Shown here one piece after another: positions 10,156 to 18,753 of a stretch of DNA of 64,000 nt. The stretch comes from Arenibacter catalasegens (GTDB lineage Bacteria > Bacteroidota > Bacteroidia > Flavobacteriales > Flavobacteriaceae). Each line of letters opens with the position of its first letter. The first letter of the stretch is position 1. A program made the translations under genes and the position numbers. The DNA is taken from NCBI RefSeq assembly GCF_002909235.1, contig NZ_PHQQ01000004.1, positions 124,001-188,000 of the forward strand. The letters are read 5' to 3'. The notes under the pieces were generated by a model, which saw nothing but the letters and a program-made list of their open reading frames with translations, did not search any database and had not been told where the DNA came from.

Positions 10156-13100
10156 TTATGAAGTAACAGTTTGTAATTGTTTGCGCAGTATATCCTGTAT
10201 CTCCGGTTTACAACTTCCACACCCTAATCCGGCTCCAGTTTCTGAACAGAGTTTAGAGAAGTCCTCACAACCTCCGTTGATGGTTTCTATTAGATTGCCC
10301 TCCCCGACCTGACTGCAGGAGCAAACTAATTTGCCTTTTAAGGGAACCGAATTGGATTGTCCTCTAAGCAGTTCATTTCGCTTTTCAGATAGTTCAATTT
10401 CCTCTTCAATGAGTCTCTTAAACTCGGCAAACTCATTTTTATCCCCCATTAAAATGGCACCTTTTAAGGTATCATCCTTAACAATGCATTTCTTATAATA
10501 TTTCTTACTGACATCCATCAGGATTATTTCTTCATAACTATTATCATCCATGGGTGCGTTCACCATACCAAGACTACAAAGATCTAGGTTTTCGAACTTT
10601 AGAATATTCATTAAGATTGATCCGTTATAGATACTGCTAAAGTCTCCCAAAATATATTTGGCCGCCGTATCTGCCTGTTGTTCGGCGGCAGAGGTTATTC
10701 CAAATAAGGCATTCTTAAATTCCGCAATTTCGCCCAAAGCAAAAATATTGGGATCATTGGTCTGTAAATATTCATTGACCACCACTCCCCTTCCGGTTTT
10801 AAGCTCGGAATGTTTTGCCAATTCAATGTTGGGGCGTGTACCTATGGCATAAACTATAGCATTGCACTTTATAGTCCTTCCCGTTTTTAGGGTAATCGAC
10901 AGGGAATTTTTGTCATCCCTTTCCTCAAATACGGTACTTACTTCATTGTCATAATAAACCTTTATTCCCCGGTCATTAACATCTTCCGCCAATAGTCGAC
11001 TTGCAATTCGGTCCAACTGTCTTTCCATTAATCTAGGGGCACGTTGGATGATGCTGATATTAACATTTCTATTCTTTAGTGCAGCGGCCAGCTCTAGGCC
11101 CAAAAGGCCACCCCCAACGATAACCACATGTTGTTCCTCCGTCGGCAGCCCTGTATCCTGTAGATATTTACGCAATTTATCGGCGTCACTTCGTTCTCTC
11201 ATCGTAAAGCGGCCAGGCATATTTATTTGCACCTCACTTGGCACAAAAGCACGACTACCTGTTGCCATAATGAGAGTATCATAGGAATATTCAAAACCAT
11301 TGTCGTCCATTATGGTTTTATTTTTCCTATCTATCTCAGATATGCCTATCCCTGAATGTAGAGTGATATCCAACTTTTGCAGTTCTCCCTTCTTTAATTT
11401 TTCCAAGGCTTCCCAAGAGAGTTCCTCACTCACATATTCCGGGAGTAATACCCGATTGTAAAATGGATCCTTTTCTTTGGAGAATACATGGAGCTCATCC
11501 ACTTCATTTTTCTCCCTATAGGTTTGAATAAATCTATATGCCGCGGCTCCTGCCCCGATTATCATGATCTTTTGTTTGGGTTTTATATATTTTGCGACTT
11601 CTACTGCACAATATTTAAAATCTGGTTCTTTGGAAACGGGATCAACGAGATCATTGGTCAAATTATTAGCCCTTCCAAAATCATTGTTGAGCACCTTGCC
11701 CCAGTGCATGGGTAAGAATACTACCTTTTCACGGATGTCGAAATTCACCTTTACTTTAACTCGAACCGTTCCCCTTCTACTCTTTATGACCGCAATATCC
11801 CCATCTTTTAATTTCCGCAAATAGGCGTCAACCTTGTTCATTTCCAGATATGGATCTGGAATATGGGTAAGTAGCCGCTTAACTTTCCCCGTTTTGGTAC
11901 GGGTATGCCATTGATCCCTTACCCTACCGGTATTGAGTATTAAGGGATATTCAGGGGTTGTTACTTCAGACTTATTGTATAGTGAAGCAGGGGCGTTAAA
12001 GTGCGATTTCTTGTCATTGGTAAAGAATTGAAAATCCGTAAACAATCTGGGAGTACCCACATGTGTGCTATGTGGAACTGGCCACTGAAAACTACCTTCC
12101 CGCTTTAATCGCTCATGGGAAAGTCCCGATATATCTATTTCTGTGCCTTTTGTTAAAAGGCAATGTTCGTCATATACTTCACTGGCGTCTTTATAATCAA
12201 ATCCATGATACCCCATTTTTTGGGCGAACTTCCATAAAATTTCGGAATCTGGTAAAGCTTCCCCTGGTGCATCGATCACTTTGGGAAGATAACTTATACG
12301 CCTTTCGGAATTGGTCATGGTACCATCCTTTTCCAACCAACCGGCAGCAGGTAAGAGCAGGTCTGCAAACTTGGTAGTTTCGGAATTATGGGAAATATCC
12401 TGAACCACTACAAAACTGGCATTTTTTAAGGCCCGTTCAGCCTTGTGCACATTGGGCATACTTACAATGGGGTTGGTGCAAATGATCCACACTGCTTTCA
12501 TTTTACCACTTTCCAAGGCATCGAACATCTCTGTTGCCGTATATCCGGGTTCCGATTTTATTTCTTTTCCTCCCCAGAAATCCGTCACCTCCTTACGGTG
12601 CTTTGGATTGCCCAATTCCCTATGTGCAGCCAATAAACTGGCCATGCCACCTACCTCTCTACCACCCATGGCATTCGGCTGTCCCGTAAGCGAAAAAGGT
12701 CCAGCTCCAGGTTTTCCAATTTGACCTGTAAGCAAGGACAGGTTCATTAAAGAAACATTTTTAGAGACCCCAATGACACTTTGGTTTAATCCCATGGTCC
12801 ACATGCTTATGAAAGCTTTTGCATTGCCAATATACATTGCCGCTTTTTTAATATCCTCTACAGGAATACCACAAAGTTCAGCTGCCTTTTTTAAAGAAAG
12901 TTGAAAAGCAGACTGCTTTACGGCATCAAAATTTACAGTGTGCTTTTTAATAAAATTCCTATCAATTTTTTTCTTTTCTATCAACCAACGCGCCATGGCA
13001 TTGAACAGAATTACGTCTGTTCCTGGTAAAATCTGTAAATGCAGATCAGCAGAAGCACAAGTTTGCGTTTTCCGTGGATCTACAACAATTATTTTTACAT

Positions 13101-13689
13101 CGGGATTGTTCTCTTTGTGATTTTCTATTCTTCTAAAGAGTATGGGGTGGCACCAAGCAGGATTTGCCCCGGCGATTAGAAAACAATCAGAAAGTTCTAT
13201 ATCCTCATAGGAAATAGGTACTGAATCTTCACCTAGCATTTTTTTGTAACCCACTACTGCAGAACTCATGCAGAGTCTAGAATTGGTATCAATATTATTG
13301 GTGCCAATAAAGCCTTTGGTCAGTTTGTTTACCAAGTAATACTCTTCTGTAAGACACTGACCCGAAACATAGAAGCCTACACTATCGGGACCATGTTTTT
13401 CAATTATGCTCTTGAAAACAGCAGCAGCCCTGTCAAAGGCCGTATCCCATGAAACTCTTTGTAAAGGGTGGTTCCTACTCCACCTCATTTCCGGGTACAA
13501 AATACGATCGCTGGTATCCTGTGCCACATAGTTAAGGTTCTTTCCTTTGGAACAAAGCATTCCCTTGTTCACTGGATAATCCGGGTCTCCTTCAACGCTG
13601 ATATTGCCTTTTGCGTCCTGTTCCACCAAAATTCCACATCCAACTCCGCAATAGGAGCAAATAGTTTTATGTTCGTTCTTTTTCTGCAT
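10156..13689 (-). CDS. nasA: Assimilatory nitrate reductase fused to FAD/NAD and BFD 2Fe-2S modules
   Basis: 1177 residues. Residues 1-700 are a bis-MGD molybdopterin oxidoreductase of the NasA/NapA type: an N-terminal 4Fe-4S site (CSYCGVGC, then GMLCSKGKN), the molybdopterin core, and the C-terminal dinucleotide-binding domain (ILNTGRVRDQWHTRTKTGKV). Residues about 703-1110 are a NirB/NasB-like pyridine nucleotide-disulphide oxidoreductase with an FAD motif (IIGAGAAAYRF) and an NAD motif (VVIVGGGLLGLELAAALK). Residues about 1120-1165 are a BFD-type 2Fe-2S domain (CSCSQ, then GCGSCKPE). The protein would take electrons from NAD(P)H and reduce nitrate to nitrite in the cytoplasm. Elsewhere the electron-transfer subunit is often separate, so one chain here may be a self-contained NADH-nitrate reductase. 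It is first in the operon with the rubredoxin-domain gene; the promoter at 13737-13757 carries the shared TACGTA palindrome. Confidence 0.93.
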   Translation of the reverse strand: MQKKNEHKTICSYCGVGCGILVEQDAKGNISVEGDPDYPVNKGMLCSKGKNLNYVAQDTSDRILYPEMRWSRNHPLQRVSWDTAFDRAAAVFKSIIEKHGPDSVGFYVSGQCLTEEYYLVNKLTKGFIGTNNIDTNSRLCMSSAVVGYKKMLGEDSVPISYEDIELSDCFLIAGANPAWCHPILFRRIENHKENNPDVKIIVVDPRKTQTCASADLHLQILPGTDVILFNAMARWLIEKKKIDRNFIKKHTVNFDAVKQSAFQLSLKKAAELCGIPVEDIKKAAMYIGNAKAFISMWTMGLNQSVIGVSKNVSLMNLSLLTGQIGKPGAGPFSLTGQPNAMGGREVGGMASLLAAHRELGNPKHRKEVTDFWGGKEIKSEPGYTATEMFDALESGKMKAVWIICTNPIVSMPNVHKAERALKNASFVVVQDISHNSETTKFADLLLPAAGWLEKDGTMTNSERRISYLPKVIDAPGEALPDSEILWKFAQKMGYHGFDYKDASEVYDEHCLLTKGTEIDISGLSHERLKREGSFQWPVPHSTHVGTPRLFTDFQFFTNDKKSHFNAPASLYNKSEVTTPEYPLILNTGRVRDQWHTRTKTGKVKRLLTHIPDPYLEMNKVDAYLRKLKDGDIAVIKSRRGTVRVKVKVNFDIREKVVFLPMHWGKVLNNDFGRANNLTNDLVDPVSKEPDFKYCAVEVAKYIKPKQKIMIIGAGAAAYRFIQTYREKNEVDELHVFSKEKDPFYNRVLLPEYVSEELSWEALEKLKKGELQKLDITLHSGIGISEIDRKNKTIMDDNGFEYSYDTLIMATGSRAFVPSEVQINMPGRFTMRERSDADKLRKYLQDTGLPTEEQHVVIVGGGLLGLELAAALKNRNVNISIIQRAPRLMERQLDRIASRLLAEDVNDRGIKVYYDNEVSTVFEERDDKNSLSITLKTGRTIKCNAIVYAIGTRPNIELAKHSELKTGRGVVVNEYLQTNDPNIFALGEIAEFKNALFGITSAAEQQADTAAKYILGDFSSIYNGSILMNILKFENLDLCSLGMVNAPMDDNSYEEIILMDVSKKYYKKCIVKDDTLKGAILMGDKNEFAEFKRLIEEEIELSEKRNELLRGQSNSVPLKGKLVCSCSQVGEGNLIETINGGCEDFSKLCSETGAGLGCGSCKPEIQDILRKQLQTVTS

Positions 13690-13735
13690 AAAATCCTTGT
13701 ATTAAAAGAAGCCATTTAATAATCATCTAAAATTA

Positions 13736-13757
13736 CCGAATTAAGTATAAATACGTA
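13736..13757 (-). promoter_or_regulatory. TACGTA-type 7-2-7 palindrome upstream of nasA
   Basis: On the minus strand the sequence TACGTAT-TT-ATACTTA (13757-13742) forms an imperfect inverted repeat of two heptamers separated by 2 bp, ending 53 bp before the nasA start. It is continued by TAATTCGG, a poor match to the TAnnTTTG promoter box. The same palindrome is found upstream of narK and between cobA and nirB. Function as an operator is inferred. Confidence 0.6.
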
Positions 13758-13898
13758 GTAATTTATTGATAATAGTTAAGCAGAATATTGTTGAAAAGAC
13801 AATAAAAGTGATGTTATATTATATAATACCAAATTAACATTTAGCAGTAAAAGTCATATACTAAATTAAGTAAGTAAATGATTGTCAATAAGGGGTGT

Positions 13899-14570
13899 TT
13901 ATACCAACTTAAATTCTTGTGCTTTCTTGGCCAAGTCCATGAGATTGTTCACTCCCATCTTTCGCATTAAATTAAAGCGATGGGTTTCTATGGTACGTTT
14001 GCTTTTTTGAAGTTTTTCTGAAATTTGCTTGTTGGTAAGTCCTGATAGTACAAGTTCCAATATTTGGAGCTCCTTACTGGTTATGCCAAAGGTATTATTT
14101 CCATTGGTTATGGGGTGATGGCTCTCTTGCTTGGCCTGTCCCTGACTCAACAAATTATTTACTAAAACATTGGAAATGTCGCCGCTGAAATATTTTCCAC
14201 CTTGCTCCACTGTGGAAATTGCCTTAAGAAATTCTGTTTTCCCAGTATCCTTTAATAAATAGCCATTAGCGCCGGCACTAACCGTTTTAAGGATATATTC
14301 CTCCGAATCGTGCATGGAAAGTATGATACATTTTGTGGGCGAAGCATGATTTTTAAGTTCCTCTACAGCTTCTATGCCATTCATTTTAGGCATTCGGATA
14401 TCAATAATTAAGAGATCAGGTTTTTTTTCCAATACCATTTGAACAGCCTCCAAACCATTGGAGACCTCACCAATAACTACATAATTTTCATCTTCTTCCA
14501 GAAGTGCACGAATTCCATCCCTTACCAAGGAATGGTCGTCTGCCAATACAATACGCGTTGTTTTATTCAC
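13899..14570 (-). CDS. NarL/FixJ-family response regulator
   Basis: 223 residues. The receiver domain (1-120) has the acidic pair D11/D12, the phospho-acceptor D57 in DLLIIDIRMPKMNG and the conserved Lys in YLLKDTG. A linker leads to a LuxR-type helix-turn-helix (about 155-220) with the signature LTNKQISEKLQKSKRTIETH. It lies between nitrate reductase and the outer-membrane barrel in the nitrate locus. The only histidine kinase in the window, at 22371-24218, belongs to the HisKA_3 class that pairs with NarL-type regulators. The family binds 7-2-7 inverted heptamers, and such palindromes occur in the neighbouring promoters, so a role as nitrate-responsive regulator is plausible (inference). 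Confidence 0.9.
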   Translation of the reverse strand: MNKTTRIVLADDHSLVRDGIRALLEEDENYVVIGEVSNGLEAVQMVLEKKPDLLIIDIRMPKMNGIEAVEELKNHASPTKCIILSMHDSEEYILKTVSAGANGYLLKDTGKTEFLKAISTVEQGGKYFSGDISNVLVNNLLSQGQAKQESHHPITNGNNTFGITSKELQILELVLSGLTNKQISEKLQKSKRTIETHRFNLMRKMGVNNLMDLAKKAQEFKLV

Positions 14571-14691
14571 AATAATTCTTTCTTTCCAAACAAATATAGG
14601 ATAAAATTAAAACTAAGTATTCATACGGTGAAAATAGATGTTGCAATTTTCAGCTTATATCCCTAATCTATCTTTCAAGTAAGGCTGTATC

Positions 14692-14718
14692 GCAAAAAGC
14701 CTCACCAAATGGTGAGGC
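14692..14718 (-). terminator. Rho-independent terminator after the outer-membrane barrel gene
   Basis: On the minus strand an 8-bp perfect stem GCCTCACC/GGTGAGGC with a 4-base loop (14699-14718) is followed by TTTTT (14698-14694). It lies about 20 bp after the stop of the barrel gene and separates it from the response regulator gene. Confidence 0.85.
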
Positions 14719-14736
14719 CCTATGCTTTTAATTTAC

Positions 14737-16020
14737 CTATTTTGATGTATTTAAAAATTTAGGTTTAAGGACCAGCATGGCCCATGCCCAGTTTTGACTA
14801 CTGGCCGAGGCGTCTTGTGTGATGCCCTTTAATTCATACATACCGTCAGCGGCAAACATTTGGGAATAACCCAATTGTAAGGAATAGCCATTGAATGCTT
14901 GTGAAAATACAAGATCTAATTCCGTACCCAAATATTTTTCCCCGCTGGGTAATGCTTGCTCTCCACTAAAATTAAGTGCCTTTATCAGAAGGCTTGATTT
15001 TTCACCAAGTTTGAAATTGGCGCTTATATGAACATCGAATAAACCTACTGAATTAGCATGATTGCCTACATAGAAATAATCCATAAATCCATTGAACTTA
15101 TGATTGGTGCCATACAGGGGAAAAAATGCTTCCGTTTTACCACTGGTATTGGCATTATTACCGCTAATAATTTCCATTCCAGCCCCAAGACTTACTTTTG
15201 CTGATGCTGCATAGTTAAAATCAAGCCCCAACAAATAAGCGCTACCTACATCAACGGCGCCCTGCCTTTCCCCTGTTTGAAGATAAGCATTCAAAGCAGT
15301 CTCGAAACGGCCTTTTTTATAGTCCAAATGTGTTCCAAGGGTTTGTAAACTACTTATCCCATCCGCTGTAGTACCATCCGTTTCAAAGTTCTGGAAGCCA
15401 TTGTTCAATAACAAAAGGCTTGCTGTTAGATTTTTCCAACTTTCCTTTAAATAAAGGTATTGCATAGTTTTATAGGTGAAGAATCCAGTTGTATTATAGG
15501 TGGTACCTACGGATTGAAAACCGCTGGGGTTATCATAATCCTGGCTATATGCCAATCCAAGATCTATTTGGAATTTCTCTCTGGCATATTTTAAAATAGC
15601 AGCATCGTGATTACGTCCCTGTTGTGTCCACCCAACACTTCCCAATATGCGCTGGTCGTCATAATCCAAGGTCTGCCTTCCTAATTTGGTAGAAAAACCA
15701 CTGCCAAGATTAATATCTGCCCAGGCCTCAAATACAGCGAAGGAATTATTCTCATCATCTGGTAACAACTGTCTGTTTTCTCCCCATACCATAACATCCT
15801 GAAGGCTTACATAAAAGGTATAGGCCTCCATAACGTAGCCTGCATTTAATCGTAATCGGGTGGAAACGCCAATACCTGCCTCGGCATCATCGGCAATTAG
15901 GCTACCAAAACCATGACGCAATTCGGTTCGAGGTCTAAATTCTCCGTCCAAGGAAAACTGCGCATTCAATAATGGCCCACATAGGGCTATAACGGTAAAT
16001 AATAGATATATTCTTTTCAT
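14737..16020 (-). CDS. Alginate_exp-type outer-membrane beta-barrel, candidate nitrate porin
   Basis: 427 residues. A signal peptide (MKRIYLLFTVIALCGPLLNA) precedes amphipathic beta strands over the full length. The motifs GEFRPRTELRHG, TRLRLNAGY, FEAWADINLGSGFSTKLGRQ and WTQQGRNHDAAIL match the alginate-export barrel family (PF13372). Members named for alginate export are only one branch; in Bacteroidota such barrels also occur in nitrogen and carbon utilisation loci. Its place between the response regulator and narK inside the nitrate assimilation locus suggests that it lets nitrate or nitrite through the outer membrane (inference). A strong terminator follows. The 213 bp before the start, after narK, show no TACGTA palindrome, so it may be read through from narK. 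Confidence 0.8.
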   Translation of the reverse strand: MKRIYLLFTVIALCGPLLNAQFSLDGEFRPRTELRHGFGSLIADDAEAGIGVSTRLRLNAGYVMEAYTFYVSLQDVMVWGENRQLLPDDENNSFAVFEAWADINLGSGFSTKLGRQTLDYDDQRILGSVGWTQQGRNHDAAILKYAREKFQIDLGLAYSQDYDNPSGFQSVGTTYNTTGFFTYKTMQYLYLKESWKNLTASLLLLNNGFQNFETDGTTADGISSLQTLGTHLDYKKGRFETALNAYLQTGERQGAVDVGSAYLLGLDFNYAASAKVSLGAGMEIISGNNANTSGKTEAFFPLYGTNHKFNGFMDYFYVGNHANSVGLFDVHISANFKLGEKSSLLIKALNFSGEQALPSGEKYLGTELDLVFSQAFNGYSLQLGYSQMFAADGMYELKGITQDASASSQNWAWAMLVLKPKFLNTSK

Positions 16021-16233
16021 CTGTAAATTTGTATTTGTTTTTTAGTGGTCAGATGTAATTCGCCATTAAACACTCGGTTTATAAAAAAACTATCATGGCT
16101 TATTTCATGTTTTAATCAGTGTTACGGAAATAGGTATTGTATAATGATCGTTCCTCAATTCGATTTGAATTTTTATAAATTGGGGTTCTTTGGGGAGAAC
16201 CTTTAAAGTGAGTTTCCCACTTGATATTTGTAC

Positions 16234-17652
16234 CTATTTGTCCATCCCGGATAATAAAAGTTCTCCCTTGGTTTCCCGGATGACGGCTTTTTCTTCGGCC
16301 GTAGCAAACCTGATTGCTAGTGATAGTACCGCTGCACATACTATGAATCCTCCAATAATAAAATATCCATTTGAAACGGCTGAAGCTGCTGCCGTAGTTT
16401 GGGCTGACTTCACTGCCTGTTCGCCTAATTGGCTGTTCGCTGCTATGGCGGCACTTTCTGCCACTGCCGATTTGGATTTTAATAACATAGCAGCCAGAAA
16501 TGCACCCACATTTCCACCAGCACCGACAATTCCAGAAATAGAGCCTATCGCTTTTTTATTTATAAATGGGACTACCGAGAAAGTAGCGCCTTCCGCCATT
16601 TGAACAGTGAGACTAAAGGCAATCAAAAATATCATTCCGAATACCAAACTAGTGGTTACAGAAAATACAGAGAGCATAATACCTTCGGCAGCCAATATCA
16701 AGGCAAGAAAAATTACCCTGCCCCTTAGGCCACGGGACTTTCCGAACAGATCTCCGAAATAGCCACCCAATGTTCTTGCAAATATGTTCATTAGGGCAAA
16801 GGACAGTACCAAATTTCCTGCGGTAGACCTATCTAGGCCAAACCTATTCTGAAGATAGTCATCCATAGTACCATATACCGTCAACTCTATTCCAAAACAA
16901 GCTGCATATACCAAAAACAAAATCCAAACCCTATAGTCCTTTAAGGTGCTAAGGAAAGACACTTCATCTTTCTTTAAACTCGGCATTTTACCTTCTTCCT
17001 TAAGTTCTTTAAAATTGCCTTCGGGGGTGTCTTTTGTAAAGAAGTAATATATAATGCCCATTGCCAAGCAAATAACTCCAGCAATTACCATGGAATATCT
17101 CCAAGCTATTTCTTCTGAAATTCCAAAGCTAATAACTCCGGCCGCAATCAACGGCATGCCCAAGCGATTGGCTCCTCCACCAAGATTACCCCAACCGGCT
17201 GAAGTGGCATTGGCTGTGCCCACAATATTTGGGGCAAACATTATAGAAGTATGGAATTGGGTTATTACGAAAGAAGCACCTATAAAACCAATAAATAACC
17301 TACATATTAGAAATTGAAGCGGTGTTTGTACAAACCCCAGCAGTATCACCGGAATGGAACCAAGAATTAATAAATAGGTGTAACATAATCTAGGACCGTA
17401 TTTATCACATAATTTGCCAATTAATAGTCTAGCAAATACGGTTCCCGAAACTGCTAAAATAATGGAGTTCCATTTTTGGGTTGGGGTCAGCCCCAAGTCT
17501 TTAACTACATCTGGCATAAAAGGGACAATGCCGAACCATGCAAAGAAACAAATGAAAAAGGCTATAGAGGTAATCCAAAATGTACGTATTGGAAGGCTTT
17601 TGAAGTTTAAAAGTTCTAATTTTGTAGCTTTGGCTGAGACAAATTCTTTCAT
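16234..17652 (-). CDS. narK: NarK-type MFS nitrate/nitrite transporter
   Basis: 472 residues with twelve predicted membrane helices. Family signatures are visible: an N-terminal FFICFFAWFGIVPFMPDVV helix, the MFS loop ARLLIGKLCDKYGPR, and a glycine-rich segment GWGNLGGGANRLGMPLI corresponding to the nitrate signature of the NNP family. An extended loop between the two halves (around residues 215-235) is rich in Lys and Glu. It imports nitrate, and possibly exports nitrite, across the inner membrane. The start at 17652 is preceded by a promoter region with several TACGTA half-sites and a TAATTTTG box. The downstream barrel gene is 213 bp away on the same strand. Confidence 0.93.
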   Translation of the reverse strand: MKEFVSAKATKLELLNFKSLPIRTFWITSIAFFICFFAWFGIVPFMPDVVKDLGLTPTQKWNSIILAVSGTVFARLLIGKLCDKYGPRLCYTYLLILGSIPVILLGFVQTPLQFLICRLFIGFIGASFVITQFHTSIMFAPNIVGTANATSAGWGNLGGGANRLGMPLIAAGVISFGISEEIAWRYSMVIAGVICLAMGIIYYFFTKDTPEGNFKELKEEGKMPSLKKDEVSFLSTLKDYRVWILFLVYAACFGIELTVYGTMDDYLQNRFGLDRSTAGNLVLSFALMNIFARTLGGYFGDLFGKSRGLRGRVIFLALILAAEGIMLSVFSVTTSLVFGMIFLIAFSLTVQMAEGATFSVVPFINKKAIGSISGIVGAGGNVGAFLAAMLLKSKSAVAESAAIAANSQLGEQAVKSAQTTAAASAVSNGYFIIGGFIVCAAVLSLAIRFATAEEKAVIRETKGELLLSGMDK

Positions 17653-17693
17653 AACTGAATTGTTTTTAGGATTAGTTATTTAATTAAACAATT

Positions 17694-17738
17694 CAAAATT
17701 ACGTATTTATACGTATTATTACTTATTATTATTACGTA
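17694..17738 (-). promoter_or_regulatory. narK promoter with four phased TACGTA-type half-sites and a -7 box
   Basis: Half-sites lie at 17700-17705 (TACGTA), 17710-17715 (TACGTA), 17720-17725 (TACTTA) and 17733-17738 (TACGTA), spaced 10, 10 and 13 bp. The first two form a perfect palindrome, TACGTAT-TT-ATACGTA, with 7-2-7 geometry. Reading toward narK, the last TA of the palindrome begins TAATTTTG (17701-17694), an exact match to the Bacteroidota TAnnTTTG promoter box, 42 bp before the start codon. The operator therefore overlaps the core promoter. Confidence 0.7.
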
Positions 17739-17858
17739 ATTATGGTAGTGAGTTCTATTTTTATGAAGGTGAAAAATTATGGAGGACGTGATTACGAAAT
17801 CAAAGAATAATGATAGATTAATTTATTATATCGTAAATATTCGCTTGTAAGTTGATCC

Positions 17859-18626
17859 TTAATAGTTGAGCACCCTTTGAATCTCCTCTTCAAAAAATGA
17901 TGGGTGTTCTGCTACAACCTCCCCAATTACTATGATACCTGGCTGTGATGTATCTATTTTGTCCACGACTGATTGAGCATCCTTAAGTATTCCTGTTACA
18001 CAGGATTCGTTTTTGGTTGTCCCATTTTGTATAATGGCGAAAGGAGTCGATTCTTTTCTATATAGTGATACTTTATTTGCGATTTCCAAAAATCTACGTA
18101 TTCCCATTAGTATGATCATGGTAGCCGATGACTTGGCGGCAAGTTCCAGGTCTTCTGAAAATGAACCATCTCGTTTCGTGGCCGTCATTACCCAAAAGCT
18201 ACTGCTTATTCCGCGTCGCGTTACCGGTATACCCTGACTTGCCGGCACGGCTATGGCACTTGTAACCCCTGGAACCACCACGACTGGGATTCCAAAAGAT
18301 TCCACATATTCCAATTCTTCGCTTGCCCTTCCAAAAACAAAGGGGTCACCACCCTTTAAACGTACTAAATGCCCGTATTCAAAGGCTTTTTCCGCGATTA
18401 ATCTATTAATGTCTTCCTGGGAAAAGGAATGCTCCCCACATCTTTTCCCTACATATATTTTTGGAATGTTGGGATTTAAGTCATCAAGCAATTCCATACT
18501 GACCAAAGCATCATATAGAATGATATCGGCATCTTCCAATGCTTTATATCCTCTTATGGTGATAAGGTCGCTACTCCCAGGACCTGCACCTACTAGACTT
18601 ACTTTTGGGGCTTTGGATATGCTCAT
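17859..18626 (-). CDS. cobA: Uroporphyrinogen-III C-methyltransferase (SUMT)
   Basis: 255 residues, the usual length for a stand-alone SUMT. Motifs: VSLVGAGPGSSDLITIRG at the N-terminus, a YVGKRCG segment, RLKGGDPFVFGR and VPGVTSAIAVPASQGIPVTRR. It methylates uroporphyrinogen III twice with S-adenosylmethionine to give precorrin-2, the first step toward siroheme. Siroheme is the cofactor of the divergently transcribed nitrite reductase NirB, which explains the pairing. A dehydrogenase/ferrochelatase is not in the window and must be encoded elsewhere. The intergenic region of 126 bp with nirB is shared and carries TACGTA sites; a TAGTTTTG box (18674-18667) lies 41 bp before this start. Confidence 0.95.
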   Translation of the reverse strand: MSISKAPKVSLVGAGPGSSDLITIRGYKALEDADIILYDALVSMELLDDLNPNIPKIYVGKRCGEHSFSQEDINRLIAEKAFEYGHLVRLKGGDPFVFGRASEELEYVESFGIPVVVVPGVTSAIAVPASQGIPVTRRGISSSFWVMTATKRDGSFSEDLELAAKSSATMIILMGIRRFLEIANKVSLYRKESTPFAIIQNGTTKNESCVTGILKDAQSVVDKIDTSQPGIIVIGEVVAEHPSFFEEEIQRVLNY

Positions 18627-18666
18627 AATTTCTATAGTTTAAGGTATTCAATTAAGAATTTCGCAA

Positions 18667-18753
18667 CAAAACTACGTATTTATTTTCATAAAAACACATT
18701 ATTATTACGTAATAATACGTAATATTGCTACGTAATATTTAAATATATACGTA
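18667..18753. promoter_or_regulatory. Divergent cobA/nirB promoter with TACGTA sites
   Basis: TACGTA occurs at 18673-18678, 18706-18711, 18716-18721, 18729-18734 and 18748-18753. The middle three repeat the 10 and 13 bp spacing seen before narK, and 18706-18721 reads TACGTAA-TA-ATACGTA (7-2-7). Toward cobA the site at 18673 runs into TAGTTTTG (18674-18667), an exact TAnnTTTG box. Toward nirB the site at 18716 runs into TAATATTG (18720-18727), a 7 of 8 match. The last site overlaps the nirB start codon. Confidence 0.7.

Noticed and set aside
16184..16201. Inverted repeat GGTTCT/AGAACC after narK
   Set aside because: The stem is only 6 bp and no T run follows on the narK strand, so I do not call a terminator.
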